This document shows positions 9,969 through 18,226 of a stretch of 64,000 nt of DNA, piece after piece (positions within the stretch are counted from its first letter, which is position 1; every line of letters begins with the position of its first letter). This DNA comes from Hymenobacter swuensis DY53. GTDB taxonomy: Bacteria > Bacteroidota > Bacteroidia > Cytophagales > Hymenobacteraceae. The notes under the pieces were generated by a model. That model saw only the letters and a program-made list of their open reading frames with translations. It ran no database searches and was not told the origin of the DNA. The DNA lies in NCBI RefSeq assembly GCF_000576555.1, contig NZ_CP007145.1, positions 4,486,501-4,550,500 on the forward strand, written 5' to 3'. A program made the position numbers and the translations under genes.

Positions 9969-10598
9969 ATGACCATCCATCCACTTCAGTTTATTGCCAG
10001 CTCCCCAAGCCAGGCCGCGCAGGCCTGCGCCGGCGGCGTCCGTTGGGTACAGCTGCGGGTAAAAAACCAGCCGTACGCCGTTTGGCGGCAGCTGGCGCTG
10101 GAAACCCAGCAAGTGTGCCGCCGCTTCGGAGCCACGTTCATTCTCAACGACAACCCGCAGCTGGCCCAGGAAATCGGGGCAGATGGGGTGCATCTGGGCC
10201 AGCAGGATATGCCCGCCGACCACGCCCGCCTCATTCTGGGGCCCGATTTCCTCATCGGGGGCACGGCCAATACACTGGCCGATATGGCGGGGCTGGCGGC
10301 GGCCGGCGTCAGCTACATCGGGCTGGGGCCGTTCCGCTTCACTACCACTAAGGCCAACCTGAGCCCCGTGCTGGGGCTGGCGGGCTACCAGCAGCTGCTG
10401 GCACAGTTTCGGGCGGCCGGGCACGGGGTGCCGGTTATCGGCATCGGGGGCATTACGCTGGCCGACGTGGCCGAGGTATGCGCCACCGGACTGCACGGCG
10501 TGGCCGTGGCCGGCGCCATTGCCCAGGCCCCCGACCCCGCTACCGCCGCCACCGATTTTTTGCACGCGTTACCCGCTTTTTCCTCGCTCCACGCATGA
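9969..10598 (+). CDS. thiE: Thiamine phosphate synthase
   Basis: A TIM-barrel enzyme joining HMP-PP and thiazole phosphate. Recognisable elements are [27 protein letters not shown] (Mg/pyrophosphate site), [14 protein letters not shown] and GIGGI. The start at 9969 gives 209 residues; the frame is open for 276 bp upstream, but that stretch is inside thiD. Its stop overlaps the thiG start (ATGA), implying translational coupling. A second, diverged member of this family lies at 12517. Confidence 0.94.
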   Translation: MTIHPLQFIASSPSQAAQACAGGVRWVQLRVKNQPYAVWRQLALETQQVCRRFGATFILNDNPQLAQEIGADGVHLGQQDMPADHARLILGPDFLIGGTANTLADMAGLAAAGVSYIGLGPFRFTTTKANLSPVLGLAGYQQLLAQFRAAGHGVPVIGIGGITLADVAEVCATGLHGVAVAGAIAQAPDPATAATDFLHALPAFSSLHA

Positions 10599-11368
10599 CA
10601 ACCCAGCCTTTACGCATTGCCGACCGCACGTTTCACTCGCGCCTGTTTACCGGCACGGGCAAGTTCAGCTCGGTGCAGCTGATGGAAGATGCCCTGGTAG
10701 CCTCAGGCTCGGAGCTGGTGACGATGGCCCTGAAGCGGGTGGACGTGCGCAACTCCCAGGACGATTTGCTGCGCCACCTGCGTCACCCCGGCCTGCACCT
10801 GCTGCCCAACACCTCGGGCGTGCGCACGGCCCGCGAGGCGGTATTTGCCGCCCAGCTGGCCCGCGAGGCGCTGGAAACCAACTGGCTCAAGCTCGAAATT
10901 CACCCCGACCCGCGCTATTTGCTGCCCGACCCGGTAGAAACCCTGCGCGCCGCCGAGGAGCTGGTGAAGCTGGGCTTCGTGGTGCTACCCTACATCCACG
11001 CCGACCCGGTGCTGTGCAAGCGGTTGGAGGAAGTGGGCGTGGCCGCCGTGATGCCCCTGGGCGCGCCCATCGGCTCGAACCAGGGGTTGCTCACCCGGGA
11101 GTTTCTGGAAATCATCATCGGCCAGAGCCGGGTGCCGGTGGTGGTGGATGCCGGTATCGGGGCTCCTTCGCACGCGGCGGCGGCCCTGGAGCTAGGGGCT
11201 GATGCCGTGCTGGTGAACACCGCCATTGCTGTAGCCGGACAGCCCGTGCAGATGGCCCAGGCCTTCCGCCTGGCCGTGGAAGCCGGCCGCCTCGCCTACG
11301 AAGCCCACCTCGCCGTCCCCACCCTCCACGCCGAAGCCTCGTCACCGCTGACGGCATTTTTGGATTGA
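10595..11368 (+). CDS. thiG: Thiazole synthase
   Basis: A TIM-barrel enzyme that builds the thiazole phosphate ring from deoxyxylulose 5-phosphate, ThiS thiocarboxylate and dehydroglycine. Key signatures are FTGTGKF, the Schiff-base Lys in [34 protein letters not shown] and [11 protein letters not shown]. The start at 10595 overlaps thiE by 4 bp. It is 257 residues, standard length. Its dehydroglycine supplier ThiH is encoded next. Confidence 0.97.
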   Translation: MTTQPLRIADRTFHSRLFTGTGKFSSVQLMEDALVASGSELVTMALKRVDVRNSQDDLLRHLRHPGLHLLPNTSGVRTAREAVFAAQLAREALETNWLKLEIHPDPRYLLPDPVETLRAAEELVKLGFVVLPYIHADPVLCKRLEEVGVAAVMPLGAPIGSNQGLLTREFLEIIIGQSRVPVVVDAGIGAPSHAAAALELGADAVLVNTAIAVAGQPVQMAQAFRLAVEAGRLAYEAHLAVPTLHAEASSPLTAFLD

Positions 11369-11446
11369 GTTGACAATTGTCAGTTGTGGGTTGGCAGTTG
11401 GTGCTGATTCTGCTCTGACAACTGTCAACTCGCAACTGACAACTTT
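11367..11446. repeat. Word-type inverted repeat W2 between thiG and thiH
   Basis: The arms 11367-11402 and 11417-11446 are imperfect reverse complements built from reiterated (a)gttg words such as ttgtcagttg, gggttggcagttg and caactgtcaactcgcaactg. The element fills the 81-bp gap between two genes of one operon. It might attenuate thiH or protect the upstream mRNA (inferred). Confidence 0.8.
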
Positions 11447-11449
11447 CTC

Positions 11450-12562
11450 ATGTCTTTCCGCCCTATTTTCGATGCCCACCGCTGGGATGAAGTCAAAGCC
11501 AGTATTTACGCCAAAACCGCCGCCGACGTGGAGCGCGCCCTGGCCGCGCCGCGCCGCACACTGGACGACTTCAAAGCGTTGATTTCACCGGCCGCCGCGC
11601 CGTACTTGGAGCCGATGGCCCGGCTCAGCCGGCAGCTGACGGAGCGACGGTTTGGACGCACCATGCAGCTGTACGTGCCGCTGTACCTGAGCAACGAGTG
11701 CCAGAACATCTGCACCTACTGCGGCTTCAGCATGGATAACAAGCTGCGCCGCCGTACGCTCAGCCAGGTGGAAATGCTGCAGGAAGCGGCCGTGCTGAAG
11801 CAGTGGGGCTACGAGCACGTGCTGCTGGTGACGGGCGAGGCCAACCAGACCGTGGACGTGGACTACCTCGAAAAAGCCCTATACACGCTGCGGCCGCACT
11901 TCGCGCAGCTCTCAATGGAGGTGCAGCCCCTCGACCAGCCCGACTACGAGCGACTGATGCGGGCCGGGCTGCACTCGGTGCTGGTGTACCAGGAAACCTA
12001 CCATCAGCAGGATTACAAAAAGCATCACCCCAAGGGCCGCAAGTCCAACTTCCATTACCGCCTCGACACGCCCGACCGCCTGGGCCGGGCCGGTATCCAT
12101 AAAATGGGGCTGGGCGTACTCATCGGGCTGGAAGACTGGCGTACCGACAGCTTCTTCACGGCCCTGCATCTTGATTACCTGCAACGCACCTACTGGCAGA
12201 CCAGGTACAGCCTTTCCTTCCCGCGCCTGCGCCCCGCCGAAGGCCTGCTGCAGCCCAAGGTAGAAATGACTGACCGGGAGCTGGTACAGCTCATCTGCGC
12301 CTACCGGCTGCTGCACGAGGAAGTCGAGCTGTCCCTTTCCACCCGCGAAACGGCCACCTTCCGCAACCACGCCCTGCGGCTGGGCATTACCAGCCTGAGC
12401 GCGGGCTCCAAAACCAACCCCGGTGGCTACGCCGTGGCCCCCGAATCCCTGGAGCAATTCGAAATCAGCGACGAGCGGAGCCCCGCGGAAATAGCCGCTC
12501 TGCTCCGCCAACAAGGCTACGAGCCGGTGTGGAAAGACTGGGATGCCGCCCTTAGCACATGA
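11450..12562 (+). CDS. thiH: 2-iminoacetate synthase ThiH
   Basis: This radical-SAM tyrosine lyase supplies dehydroglycine for ThiG; its presence implies the ThiH (anaerobe-type) route rather than the oxidase ThiO. The 4Fe-4S motif CQNICTYC sits around residues 84-91 after YVPLYLSNE. EVQPLDQPDY, YQETYHQQDY, GLGVLIGLEDWR and SLSTRETATFR fit the family. It is 370 residues. Its 3' end overlaps the convergent gene at 12517 by 46 bp. Confidence 0.96.
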   Translation: MSFRPIFDAHRWDEVKASIYAKTAADVERALAAPRRTLDDFKALISPAAAPYLEPMARLSRQLTERRFGRTMQLYVPLYLSNECQNICTYCGFSMDNKLRRRTLSQVEMLQEAAVLKQWGYEHVLLVTGEANQTVDVDYLEKALYTLRPHFAQLSMEVQPLDQPDYERLMRAGLHSVLVYQETYHQQDYKKHHPKGRKSNFHYRLDTPDRLGRAGIHKMGLGVLIGLEDWRTDSFFTALHLDYLQRTYWQTRYSLSFPRLRPAEGLLQPKVEMTDRELVQLICAYRLLHEEVELSLSTRETATFRNHALRLGITSLSAGSKTNPGGYAVAPESLEQFEISDERSPAEIAALLRQQGYEPVWKDWDAALST

Positions 12563-13143
12563 TGAACAGCCGCTGCAGGATCCGGCGCTTCCCATACTGC
12601 TCCCAGCACAGCGGCACCGGCAAATCCTGCTGCCCGTACCGCTGGCAGTCGTTCGGCCGTGATACCACCCAGAGCCAGCACACGGGCCAGCGGAAACTGA
12701 GGCAATAGTTCAGCTACATCTTCCAGACGAAACGCCGCCTCGTAACCGGCTTTACTGATACTGTCGAAAACAGGACTCAGCAGCACGTAATCATAGCCCG
12801 CTGCCTCAGCCCGCACTTCTTCCAGCGTGTGTAGAGCCGTGGAGAGCATGGTACCGGGCGGCAGCACCGGGCGCGGGCCGGCGGCGCGGGCAGTGGCCGT
12901 GAGGTGGCAGCCCCCCAGCCCAAACTCCGCCACCAGCTCCGGGTAAGCGTGCAGCACGATGCGAGGCAGCCAGGGAACCGGCAGCTGCCGCAGCCACGCC
13001 GCCGTTTCGGAACGGCTCCAGCCAGGGCGGCGCAGGTGCAGCCGGGTATCGGGTGCGCCCTCCAGCCATCGGCCAATGACACTCAATTCCTGCGGGTGCG
13101 CGGCGGGCGGCGTGAGCAGCACCAGCCGGAAAGCGGGCCTCAT
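12517..13143 (-). CDS. ThiE/TenI-family protein, probable thiazole tautomerase
   Basis: A 208-residue member of the thiamine phosphate synthase superfamily, diverged from the ThiE at 9969. Shared marks are LHLRRPG, GCHLTATAR in place of the VHLGQQD block, YDYVLLSPVFDS and ALGGITAERLPAV. The Asp-containing pyrophosphate site looks degraded, as in TenI, which aromatises the thiazole tautomer made by ThiG. It starts by ATGA overlap with the upstream thioesterase gene, so the two are probably co-transcribed, and it converges on thiH with a 46-bp coding overlap. A diverged ThiE cannot be excluded. Confidence 0.8.
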   Translation of the reverse strand: MRPAFRLVLLTPPAAHPQELSVIGRWLEGAPDTRLHLRRPGWSRSETAAWLRQLPVPWLPRIVLHAYPELVAEFGLGGCHLTATARAAGPRPVLPPGTMLSTALHTLEEVRAEAAGYDYVLLSPVFDSISKAGYEAAFRLEDVAELLPQFPLARVLALGGITAERLPAVRAAGFAGAAVLGAVWEAPDPAAAVHHVLRAASQSFHTGS

Positions 13144-13583
13144 GGGGCCGGGGGCGTTTCGCGGCGCAGGCGGACGGCATACTCCGCGGGCAAGGGGCGC
13201 AGCTTGCGGGTGTTGTAGTCGAAGCAGAGCATGCCGGTTTTGGCGCGGGCAATTTCGCGGCCCTCCTGGTTATGCACCCAGTACACCACGTCGAACCCGT
13301 ACTTGCTCAGGTCGGTGGCACCCAACTGAATCCGCAGCGTGTCGCCGTAAAACCCTTCGCCCTTGTATTCAATAGCCACATCAGCCATAATGTGGCCCAG
13401 GCCGGTAGCGGGGTCGAATTCAGGATAGCCCAGGTGCTGCAGGAGTTGCACGCGGGCTTCGTGCAGCAGCCCCAGCAACGCGTGGTTGCCGAGGTGGTTA
13501 CCGTAGTTGAGGTCGGTGATGCGCACGGGCATCTCTATGGTGAGCAGATAGTGCGCGGGTAACTCGATGCGGATGCGGGCCAT
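13140..13583 (-). CDS. Acyl-CoA thioesterase, hot-dog fold (YbgC/FcbC-like)
   Basis: A 147-residue protein whose MPVRITDLNYGNHLGNHALLGLLHEARV matches the 4HBT thioesterase signature (D-x-N-x-x-G-H-x-x-N). Later elements DVAIEYKGEGFYGDTL and AKTGMLCFDY fit the second half of the hot dog. The start at 13583 (MARIRIELP) is preferred; the frame open further upstream contains no family sequence. It overlaps the TenI-like gene by 4 bp. The substrate is unknown. Confidence 0.88.
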   Translation of the reverse strand: MARIRIELPAHYLLTIEMPVRITDLNYGNHLGNHALLGLLHEARVQLLQHLGYPEFDPATGLGHIMADVAIEYKGEGFYGDTLRIQLGATDLSKYGFDVVYWVHNQEGREIARAKTGMLCFDYNTRKLRPLPAEYAVRLRRETPPAP

Positions 13584-13725
13584 AGGGCGGCAAGATACGT
13601 ACAGGGCCGGATGCAGGGCAGTATCACGCGCGGGTTTTGCGCCCATAAACGTGTATATTGGGCTACAGTGCCCGATACGCTGCCCAGTACCTGGCTGTTG
13701 ATGACGGCTCTTTTTATTCCAGTTT

Positions 13726-14415
13726 ATGATTCCGATGCCCCACGTGGAAGTGCGTACTACCGCCGATGGTTCCAGTACGCTTTTCGTGCCTGCTCTCAAC
13801 GAGCATTACCACAGTACCCACGGCGCGCTACAGGAGGCCCGCCACGTCTATCTGGCCGCCGGATTGGAGCACGCGCTGGCAGCTACTACGGAGCCCGTTT
13901 GGGTGCTGGAAATTGGTTTCGGTACCGGCCTGAACGCCCTGCTCACGCTGGAGCGAAGCCTTACCGCACCCTGCCCCATTTTCTACGACACCATTGAGAA
14001 GTTCCCGCTGCCCTGGGAAGTCATCGGGCAGTTGGGCACCGAGAATTACCTGCATCAACCCGAGCTACTCGATTATCAGCAGCAGCTGCACGCGTCGGCC
14101 TGGGGCCGGCCGGTGGCCCTCACGCCGCAGTTTGTCTTGCTCAAGATGGCCGGCGAGCTGCAGGCCACCCCGCTGGCCGGCAACACCTACCACGTCATCT
14201 ACTTCGATGCCTTCGCCCCCGAAAAGCAGCCCGATATGTGGACCGACGAGGTGTTTCGGCAGCTCTACGATGCTACCGCGCCGGGTGGCTGCCTGGTAAG
14301 CTACTGCGCCAAAGGCGCATTCAAGCGCAGCCTGCTGGCGGCCGGCTGGCAGGTAGAAAAGATTCCCGGCCCGCCCGGTAAACGCGAAATGACGCGGGCC
14401 TGGAAGCTGGGGTAA
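13726..14415 (+). CDS. mnmD: tRNA 5-methylaminomethyl-2-thiouridine methyltransferase MnmD
   Basis: A stand-alone form of the methyltransferase half of E. coli MnmC, making the last methylation of mnm5(s2)U34 in tRNA. The SAM-binding loop is VLEIGFGTGLNALLT; YFDAFAPEKQPDMW and the TAPGGCLVSYCAKGAFKRSLLAAGW stretch are typical of this DUF752-type domain. It is 229 residues and lacks the FAD oxidoreductase domain of bifunctional MnmC, as is common in Bacteroidota. Confidence 0.93.
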   Translation: MIPMPHVEVRTTADGSSTLFVPALNEHYHSTHGALQEARHVYLAAGLEHALAATTEPVWVLEIGFGTGLNALLTLERSLTAPCPIFYDTIEKFPLPWEVIGQLGTENYLHQPELLDYQQQLHASAWGRPVALTPQFVLLKMAGELQATPLAGNTYHVIYFDAFAPEKQPDMWTDEVFRQLYDATAPGGCLVSYCAKGAFKRSLLAAGWQVEKIPGPPGKREMTRAWKLG

Positions 14416-14440
14416 GGACCGAAGCAACTCAGAATATCGT

Positions 14441-14845
14441 TTAGCAAGTCACATCCACCGGAAGTTCTTCTTGTCGTGATTCCAGAATCTTCAGCAGTTC
14501 AGTTGTAGTAATTTTTCTGGTATGCAAAAGGATAACTGAATGCGTAGCACCCAAATGCGCACATAGGTCCCGCAGATGCCGCTGCTCTGTGTTGGTGGTT
14601 CCTCCACCCAGATCTATCATCTGCTGCACAGCTATTTTCAGCGGCCTTCTTCCTGTTTTCAATAATGCTAGAATACTTCTGCCTAGTGTTACGGCAGCAT
14701 TGAAATCTGCTACCAGCATTCGTGAGGAAGAGAATTTCTGAGTAGCAGCTTGACGGATAGTATTACCTGTTCGCAAATCTGTGACTTCTATTGCGTTGGC
14801 ATAGATTTTTACGTGTACCGGTACTTTCTGTAAGAAGTCAAACAT
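14441..14845 (-). CDS. Small conserved-looking protein of unknown function, low GC
   Basis: A 134-residue soluble protein. Residues 8-60 form a beta-rich segment (VHVKIYANAIEVTDLRTGN, then KFSSSRMLVADFNAA) that recalls short MreB-like/YjaA-like N-terminal modules, followed by a helix-strand part ending in HSVILLHTRKITTTELLKIL. This resemblance is weak. Base composition differs sharply from its neighbour: I count 23 G+C in the 60 bases from 14461, against 40 in the 60 bases at 14341-14400 of mnmD. It may be a recent arrival or a weakly expressed orphan. Confidence 0.6.
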   Translation of the reverse strand: MFDFLQKVPVHVKIYANAIEVTDLRTGNTIRQAATQKFSSSRMLVADFNAAVTLGRSILALLKTGRRPLKIAVQQMIDLGGGTTNTEQRHLRDLCAHLGATHSVILLHTRKITTTELLKILESRQEELPVDVTC

Positions 14846-14997
14846 AGTTCAGTGTATGTAATAAGCATGTATAAAGCATGATACTCTATTACTATTCTTC
14901 AACGGGCTCATCTACTTCTTCCTGCTAACCCATTTACCATGCTCTAAAGGTTAAGAACTAACTATTTTCTTGCCTTCCTGCGTAAGTTGCTTTCATT

Positions 14998-16218
14998 ATG
15001 AGCAGGAAGCTACTGGAAACCGACGGATCGGACTGGGTGCAGCGGGGAATCATTACGGAGCAACAGAGGGAACAACTGCTGGCTTTGTACCCCACCGATA
15101 CCGCCGCCGTGGGACTGTTGCCGCTGCTGGGCAGCCTGCTGATGGGCCTGAGCGCGCTGAGCGTGGTGGCGGCCAACTGGCAGGGCCTGCCCGAGCTGGT
15201 GCGGCTGGGGCTGCTGCTTGGCGCTTTGTGCGGGGCGTATGCGGGCGGTGAGTATTTTCGGCGGCGCGGCAACCTCAATCTGGGTATGGGCCTGATTGCG
15301 CTGGGTCTGATGTTGTTCGGGGCCAGTATTGTGCTTACCAGCCAGCTTTACCAACTTATCGGCTACGACCTGACCGGGCTGCTGGCCTGGGCCGTAGCGG
15401 GCATGGGCCTGACGTGGCTGTACCGCCGCCGCCTGCTGTTTCTGATGACGGCCGTTATCAGCGGCATTGTGCAGGGCTACAACACCGGGCAGCTGGGCGC
15501 CTTCAGCTACCTCACGGCGGCGGGCACCGCGCTGGGGCTGGGCTACTATTGGTGGCGGCGGCCCGATGCCCTGCTAGGCAGCGTGCTGGCTACGGGCCTG
15601 CTCTGGCAGGCGGCACTGCTCATCAACCACCTGCACGTCAAAATCACCTGGTTTTTTATTCCGGCTATGCTGGTATACGCCTTCGGTGACTGGCAGCCTG
15701 ACCGGCCGGCGGGCCGCGCCCTGCAGGGGCCGCCGCTGGTAGCCGCGTTTCTGTTTACGCTGGGGCTGGCGCTATTTGGGGAGTCTGACATATACGCCGG
15801 GCAGCTGCGGGCACCACTGGTGCCGTATCTGGCGGCACTGGCGGCGGTACTGGCCCTCTCGCTCTGGGGCAAGCAGCGGCGCGGCCGTATCGGCAGTGCC
15901 ACCGACTGGCTGCTGCTACTGCCCGGCTTCTACTTTACCGGCGGGTTGCCGCTGGCCGTGGCTACGCTGGTGGTGCTGTACGCCTACTCAGGCAGCGTAT
16001 TATGGCGGGCGCACCAGGAGCAAAACCAGGACCGGGTAACGCTGGGCACCGTGCTCTTCGTGCTGACTACGGCCGTAGCGTACTTCAAGCTAACCTGGGG
16101 CTTCATGGATAAATCGGTGTTTTTTCTGCTGGGCGGCTTGCTGCTGTTTGGCCTGAGCTGGCTGCTGCGCCGCCGGGCGGCCCGCACTTTCGCCGGCTCC
16201 ACTGCCTCTAAACCATGA
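14998..16218 (+). CDS. DUF2157 multi-pass membrane protein
   Basis: A short cytoplasmic N-terminus (WVQRGIITEQQREQLLALYP) typical of DUF2157 precedes around eleven to twelve hydrophobic helices. The pattern LLPLLGSLLMGLSALSVVAANW is characteristic. It ends in an arginine-rich tail. Function is unknown; it is regularly paired with a GDYXXLXY protein, and here the start of that gene overlaps its stop codon (ATGA), implying a coupled two-protein unit. Confidence 0.88.
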   Translation: MSRKLLETDGSDWVQRGIITEQQREQLLALYPTDTAAVGLLPLLGSLLMGLSALSVVAANWQGLPELVRLGLLLGALCGAYAGGEYFRRRGNLNLGMGLIALGLMLFGASIVLTSQLYQLIGYDLTGLLAWAVAGMGLTWLYRRRLLFLMTAVISGIVQGYNTGQLGAFSYLTAAGTALGLGYYWWRRPDALLGSVLATGLLWQAALLINHLHVKITWFFIPAMLVYAFGDWQPDRPAGRALQGPPLVAAFLFTLGLALFGESDIYAGQLRAPLVPYLAALAAVLALSLWGKQRRGRIGSATDWLLLLPGFYFTGGLPLAVATLVVLYAYSGSVLWRAHQEQNQDRVTLGTVLFVLTTAVAYFKLTWGFMDKSVFFLLGGLLLFGLSWLLRRRAARTFAGSTASKP

Positions 16219-16790
16219 GTAGTTTGTCTGCTGTTTCTGCACTGCCCGCCGTGGCCGGGTCCTTGCCCGATTTGCCGGAGCCGCGCCGCCGTGTGTGGCT
16301 GCGGTGGCTGGTGCTGGCTCAGGTGCTGTTTGTGCTGGGCGTAGCGGTGGCTGGCTATGCCACCGAGGCTCTGGGCCGCCGCATCTGGCTCCGGACCCAA
16401 CCCATAGACCCACGCGACCTGCTGTATGGCGACTACCTGAATCTGCGTTACCAAATTGGCGAGCTACCAGGCCACCTATGGCGCGGCGAGGAACTACCCC
16501 GCCGCAAACAGGCCGCCTACGTACTACTCACGCCCCGCCCCGACAGCACTTACGAGGCCGTAGGAATATACCCTGCGCGGCCGGCTATTACTGGTCAGCA
16601 GGCGGTACTGCGTGGCTCGGTGCAGGATGTATGGCGGCGTGGCCTGCGCCTGCGCTACGGCCTGGAGCGGTATTACGTGCCCGAAACCATGAGCCGTAGG
16701 TTGCATCAGCGGCGCAGCCTGCGTGTGCAAATCAGTATTGCCCCCTGGGGTCAGGCACGCATCAGTCAGATTGACACCACAGCCCGCTGA
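16215..16790 (+). CDS. GDYXXLXY domain protein
   Basis: A 191-residue protein with one transmembrane helix (about residues 29-50) and an extracytoplasmic domain. The naming motif appears as YGDYLNLRYQ near residue 76, preceded by RTQPIDPRDLL. Later strands include YVLLTPRPDSTYEAVGIYP and RLRYGLERYYVPE. Such proteins occur next to DUF2157 proteins across bacteria; the joint function is unknown. It overlaps the DUF2157 gene by 4 bp. Confidence 0.88.
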   Translation: MSSLSAVSALPAVAGSLPDLPEPRRRVWLRWLVLAQVLFVLGVAVAGYATEALGRRIWLRTQPIDPRDLLYGDYLNLRYQIGELPGHLWRGEELPRRKQAAYVLLTPRPDSTYEAVGIYPARPAITGQQAVLRGSVQDVWRRGLRLRYGLERYYVPETMSRRLHQRRSLRVQISIAPWGQARISQIDTTAR

Positions 16791-16904
16791 CCAAAAAATC
16801 GCGCCTTATTTTCCTGGTTTGTATTATCTTGGCTGGCAAGTTTTGCTCCGTTTACCGCTACCCTACCTATTGCATGTTGTCTTATCCTTTTATTTTCCTG
16901 CTTC

Positions 16905-17054
16905 ATGAAGAAAGCCAATCTAGCCTCTATTGGCGAGGTGCTGGCCGCCCAGCGGCGAGCCACTCAGCCAACCACCGTTCATAGCAAAACGGCAACATCC
17001 CGCTCCGCTCAGGCCCTTGGTCACCCGGACTCCGCCAGTTCGCCCCAGAAATAA
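16905..17054 (+). CDS. Candidate 49-residue small protein
   Basis: An ATG at 16905 opens a short frame (MKKANLASIGEVLAAQRRA then a Ser/Thr/Gln-rich tail ending ASSPQK) that stops at 17052-17054, two bases before a strong terminator stem. The predicted peptide is basic and has no membrane segment. About 114 bp of non-coding sequence precedes it. Its support is position (own upstream gap, own terminator) and sensible composition; I know no family. Confidence 0.45.
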   Translation: MKKANLASIGEVLAAQRRATQPTTVHSKTATSRSAQALGHPDSASSPQK

Positions 17055-17055
17055 T

Positions 17056-17095
17056 AAACCGCCCGCCCCGATATCATCGAAGCGGGCGGTTTTAA
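17056..17095. terminator. Bidirectional terminator
   Basis: aaaccgcccgc (17056-17066) pairs perfectly with gcgggcggttt (17082-17092) and is followed by a T-rich run. It serves the small frame on the plus strand and the exbD gene that ends at 17112 on the minus strand. Confidence 0.88.
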
Positions 17096-17111
17096 TTTGT
17101 GAGCGGGCAGC

Positions 17112-17618
17112 CTAGCGGTAAGTGGCCAGCAGGTTTCTATCCGCCTGATCCAGATCTACCAAAGCGTATTTCCTGGTATCGGTGATATTCATTTCATCCA
17201 GCGCGTCCACCATGCTCTGGTAGGAAGCCTCGTCGGTGGCCTTGATGAGCACCATACCACCCGCCTTCTGCCGGAATTGCAGCAGCAGCTTCCGTAGACC
17301 ATTTGCCGCGAATGTAGTGCTATGAACCGCAGAGGTATTTTTACCAGGATTCTCTCCGAAGAAGTACTGAATCCGGCTGTCTTTGCCCAGCAGCAGCGTC
17401 AGGGCTTTGGAAGCCGGCACGGCCGATGTTTCGGAGCCCTTGGCCGGCATAGCCACTTCCATCACCGTAGGCTTGCTGAAGGTAGTGGTGAGCATGAAGA
17501 ACGTAAGCAGCAAAAAGGCCAGGTCCACCATCGGGGTCATATCGAGGCGGAAGGCGTGCTTTTTGGCGCGGGGCTTGGTGCCCTTGGCGGCGGGGGCGGC
17601 GGTCTGGAGGTCGGCCAT
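17112..17618 (-). CDS. exbD: ExbD/TolR family biopolymer transport protein
   Basis: A 168-residue protein with one N-terminal transmembrane helix (LDMTPMVDLAFLLLTFFML, about residues 25-43) and a periplasmic domain. The membrane Asp (D32, in PMVDLAF) corresponds to the proton-coupling Asp of ExbD and TolR. The start at 17618 (MADLQTAAPAAKG) was chosen over an upstream in-frame ATG because it gives the usual short basic N-terminus. No exbB/tolQ partner is in the window. It lies 73 bp downstream of a related gene in the same direction. Confidence 0.9.
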   Translation of the reverse strand: MADLQTAAPAAKGTKPRAKKHAFRLDMTPMVDLAFLLLTFFMLTTTFSKPTVMEVAMPAKGSETSAVPASKALTLLLGKDSRIQYFFGENPGKNTSAVHSTTFAANGLRKLLLQFRQKAGGMVLIKATDEASYQSMVDALDEMNITDTRKYALVDLDQADRNLLATYR

Positions 17619-17691
17619 AACGGTGCTGGGGGTTAGGTGAATACGGTTGTATTCAGGCAACGCTACGGCAGAAGCTGATATTGTGCAGCGG

Positions 17692-18204
17692 CTACGGCCC
17701 CGCCACCAGCAGTTGCTTGTCGGCCGCAGTCAGGTCGGCCAGCACATACTGGGTGGTGACGGTGATGTGCAGCTCATCCAGCACATCTACCAGCTGGTGG
17801 TACGATACCTTATCGGAGGGCTTCACGAGGACCAGCGGGCAGGGCTGCGCACGAAAGCCCAGCAACACCCGGCGCAGTCCCCGGCTGCCCAAGTTGGTTT
17901 CATGCAACCCATCTTCCGTGAAGGCCGGCCCCATTCCCCAGTAGTAGAAAATCCGGTTATCGGCCCCCAGCAGCAGCGTAAGCGCGCTGCCACCGCAACA
18001 ATGGCTTGGTATTTCAGCCGTGGGCGTTGGCTTCACCGGCATAGCCAGCTCCAGCAGGGTAGATCTGGACAACGTACTGTTCAGCATGAAAAACGCCACC
18101 AGCAGAAAGCCTACACCGGCCATCGGGGTCATATCAGGCGGCATCAGCCGGCGCGGGGCGCGGCGGGAACGGCCAGATAGCAAGCAGGGCGGAGCGGACG
18201 ACAT
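17692..18204 (-). CDS. ExbD-family paralogue lacking the membrane aspartate
   Basis: A 170-residue homologue of the adjacent ExbD: PDMTPMAGVGFLLVAFFML aligns with LDMTPMVDLAFLLLTFFML, and the periplasmic parts also align (SALTLLLGADNRIFYYWG with KALTLLLGKDSRIQYFFG; YHQLVDVLDELHIT with YQSMVDALDEMNIT). The proton-coupling Asp is replaced by Gly (G30). The codons are atg gcc ggt here against atg gtg gac next door, so this is not a frame artefact. In ExbD and TolR, loss of this Asp abolishes proton-driven work; this copy may be a structural subunit in a mixed dimer or may have lost function (inferred). Confidence 0.88.
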   Translation of the reverse strand: MSSAPPCLLSGRSRRAPRRLMPPDMTPMAGVGFLLVAFFMLNSTLSRSTLLELAMPVKPTPTAEIPSHCCGGSALTLLLGADNRIFYYWGMGPAFTEDGLHETNLGSRGLRRVLLGFRAQPCPLVLVKPSDKVSYHQLVDVLDELHITVTTQYVLADLTAADKQLLVAGP

Positions 18205-18226
18205 AGCCTCTAATATACAAGTCGGC

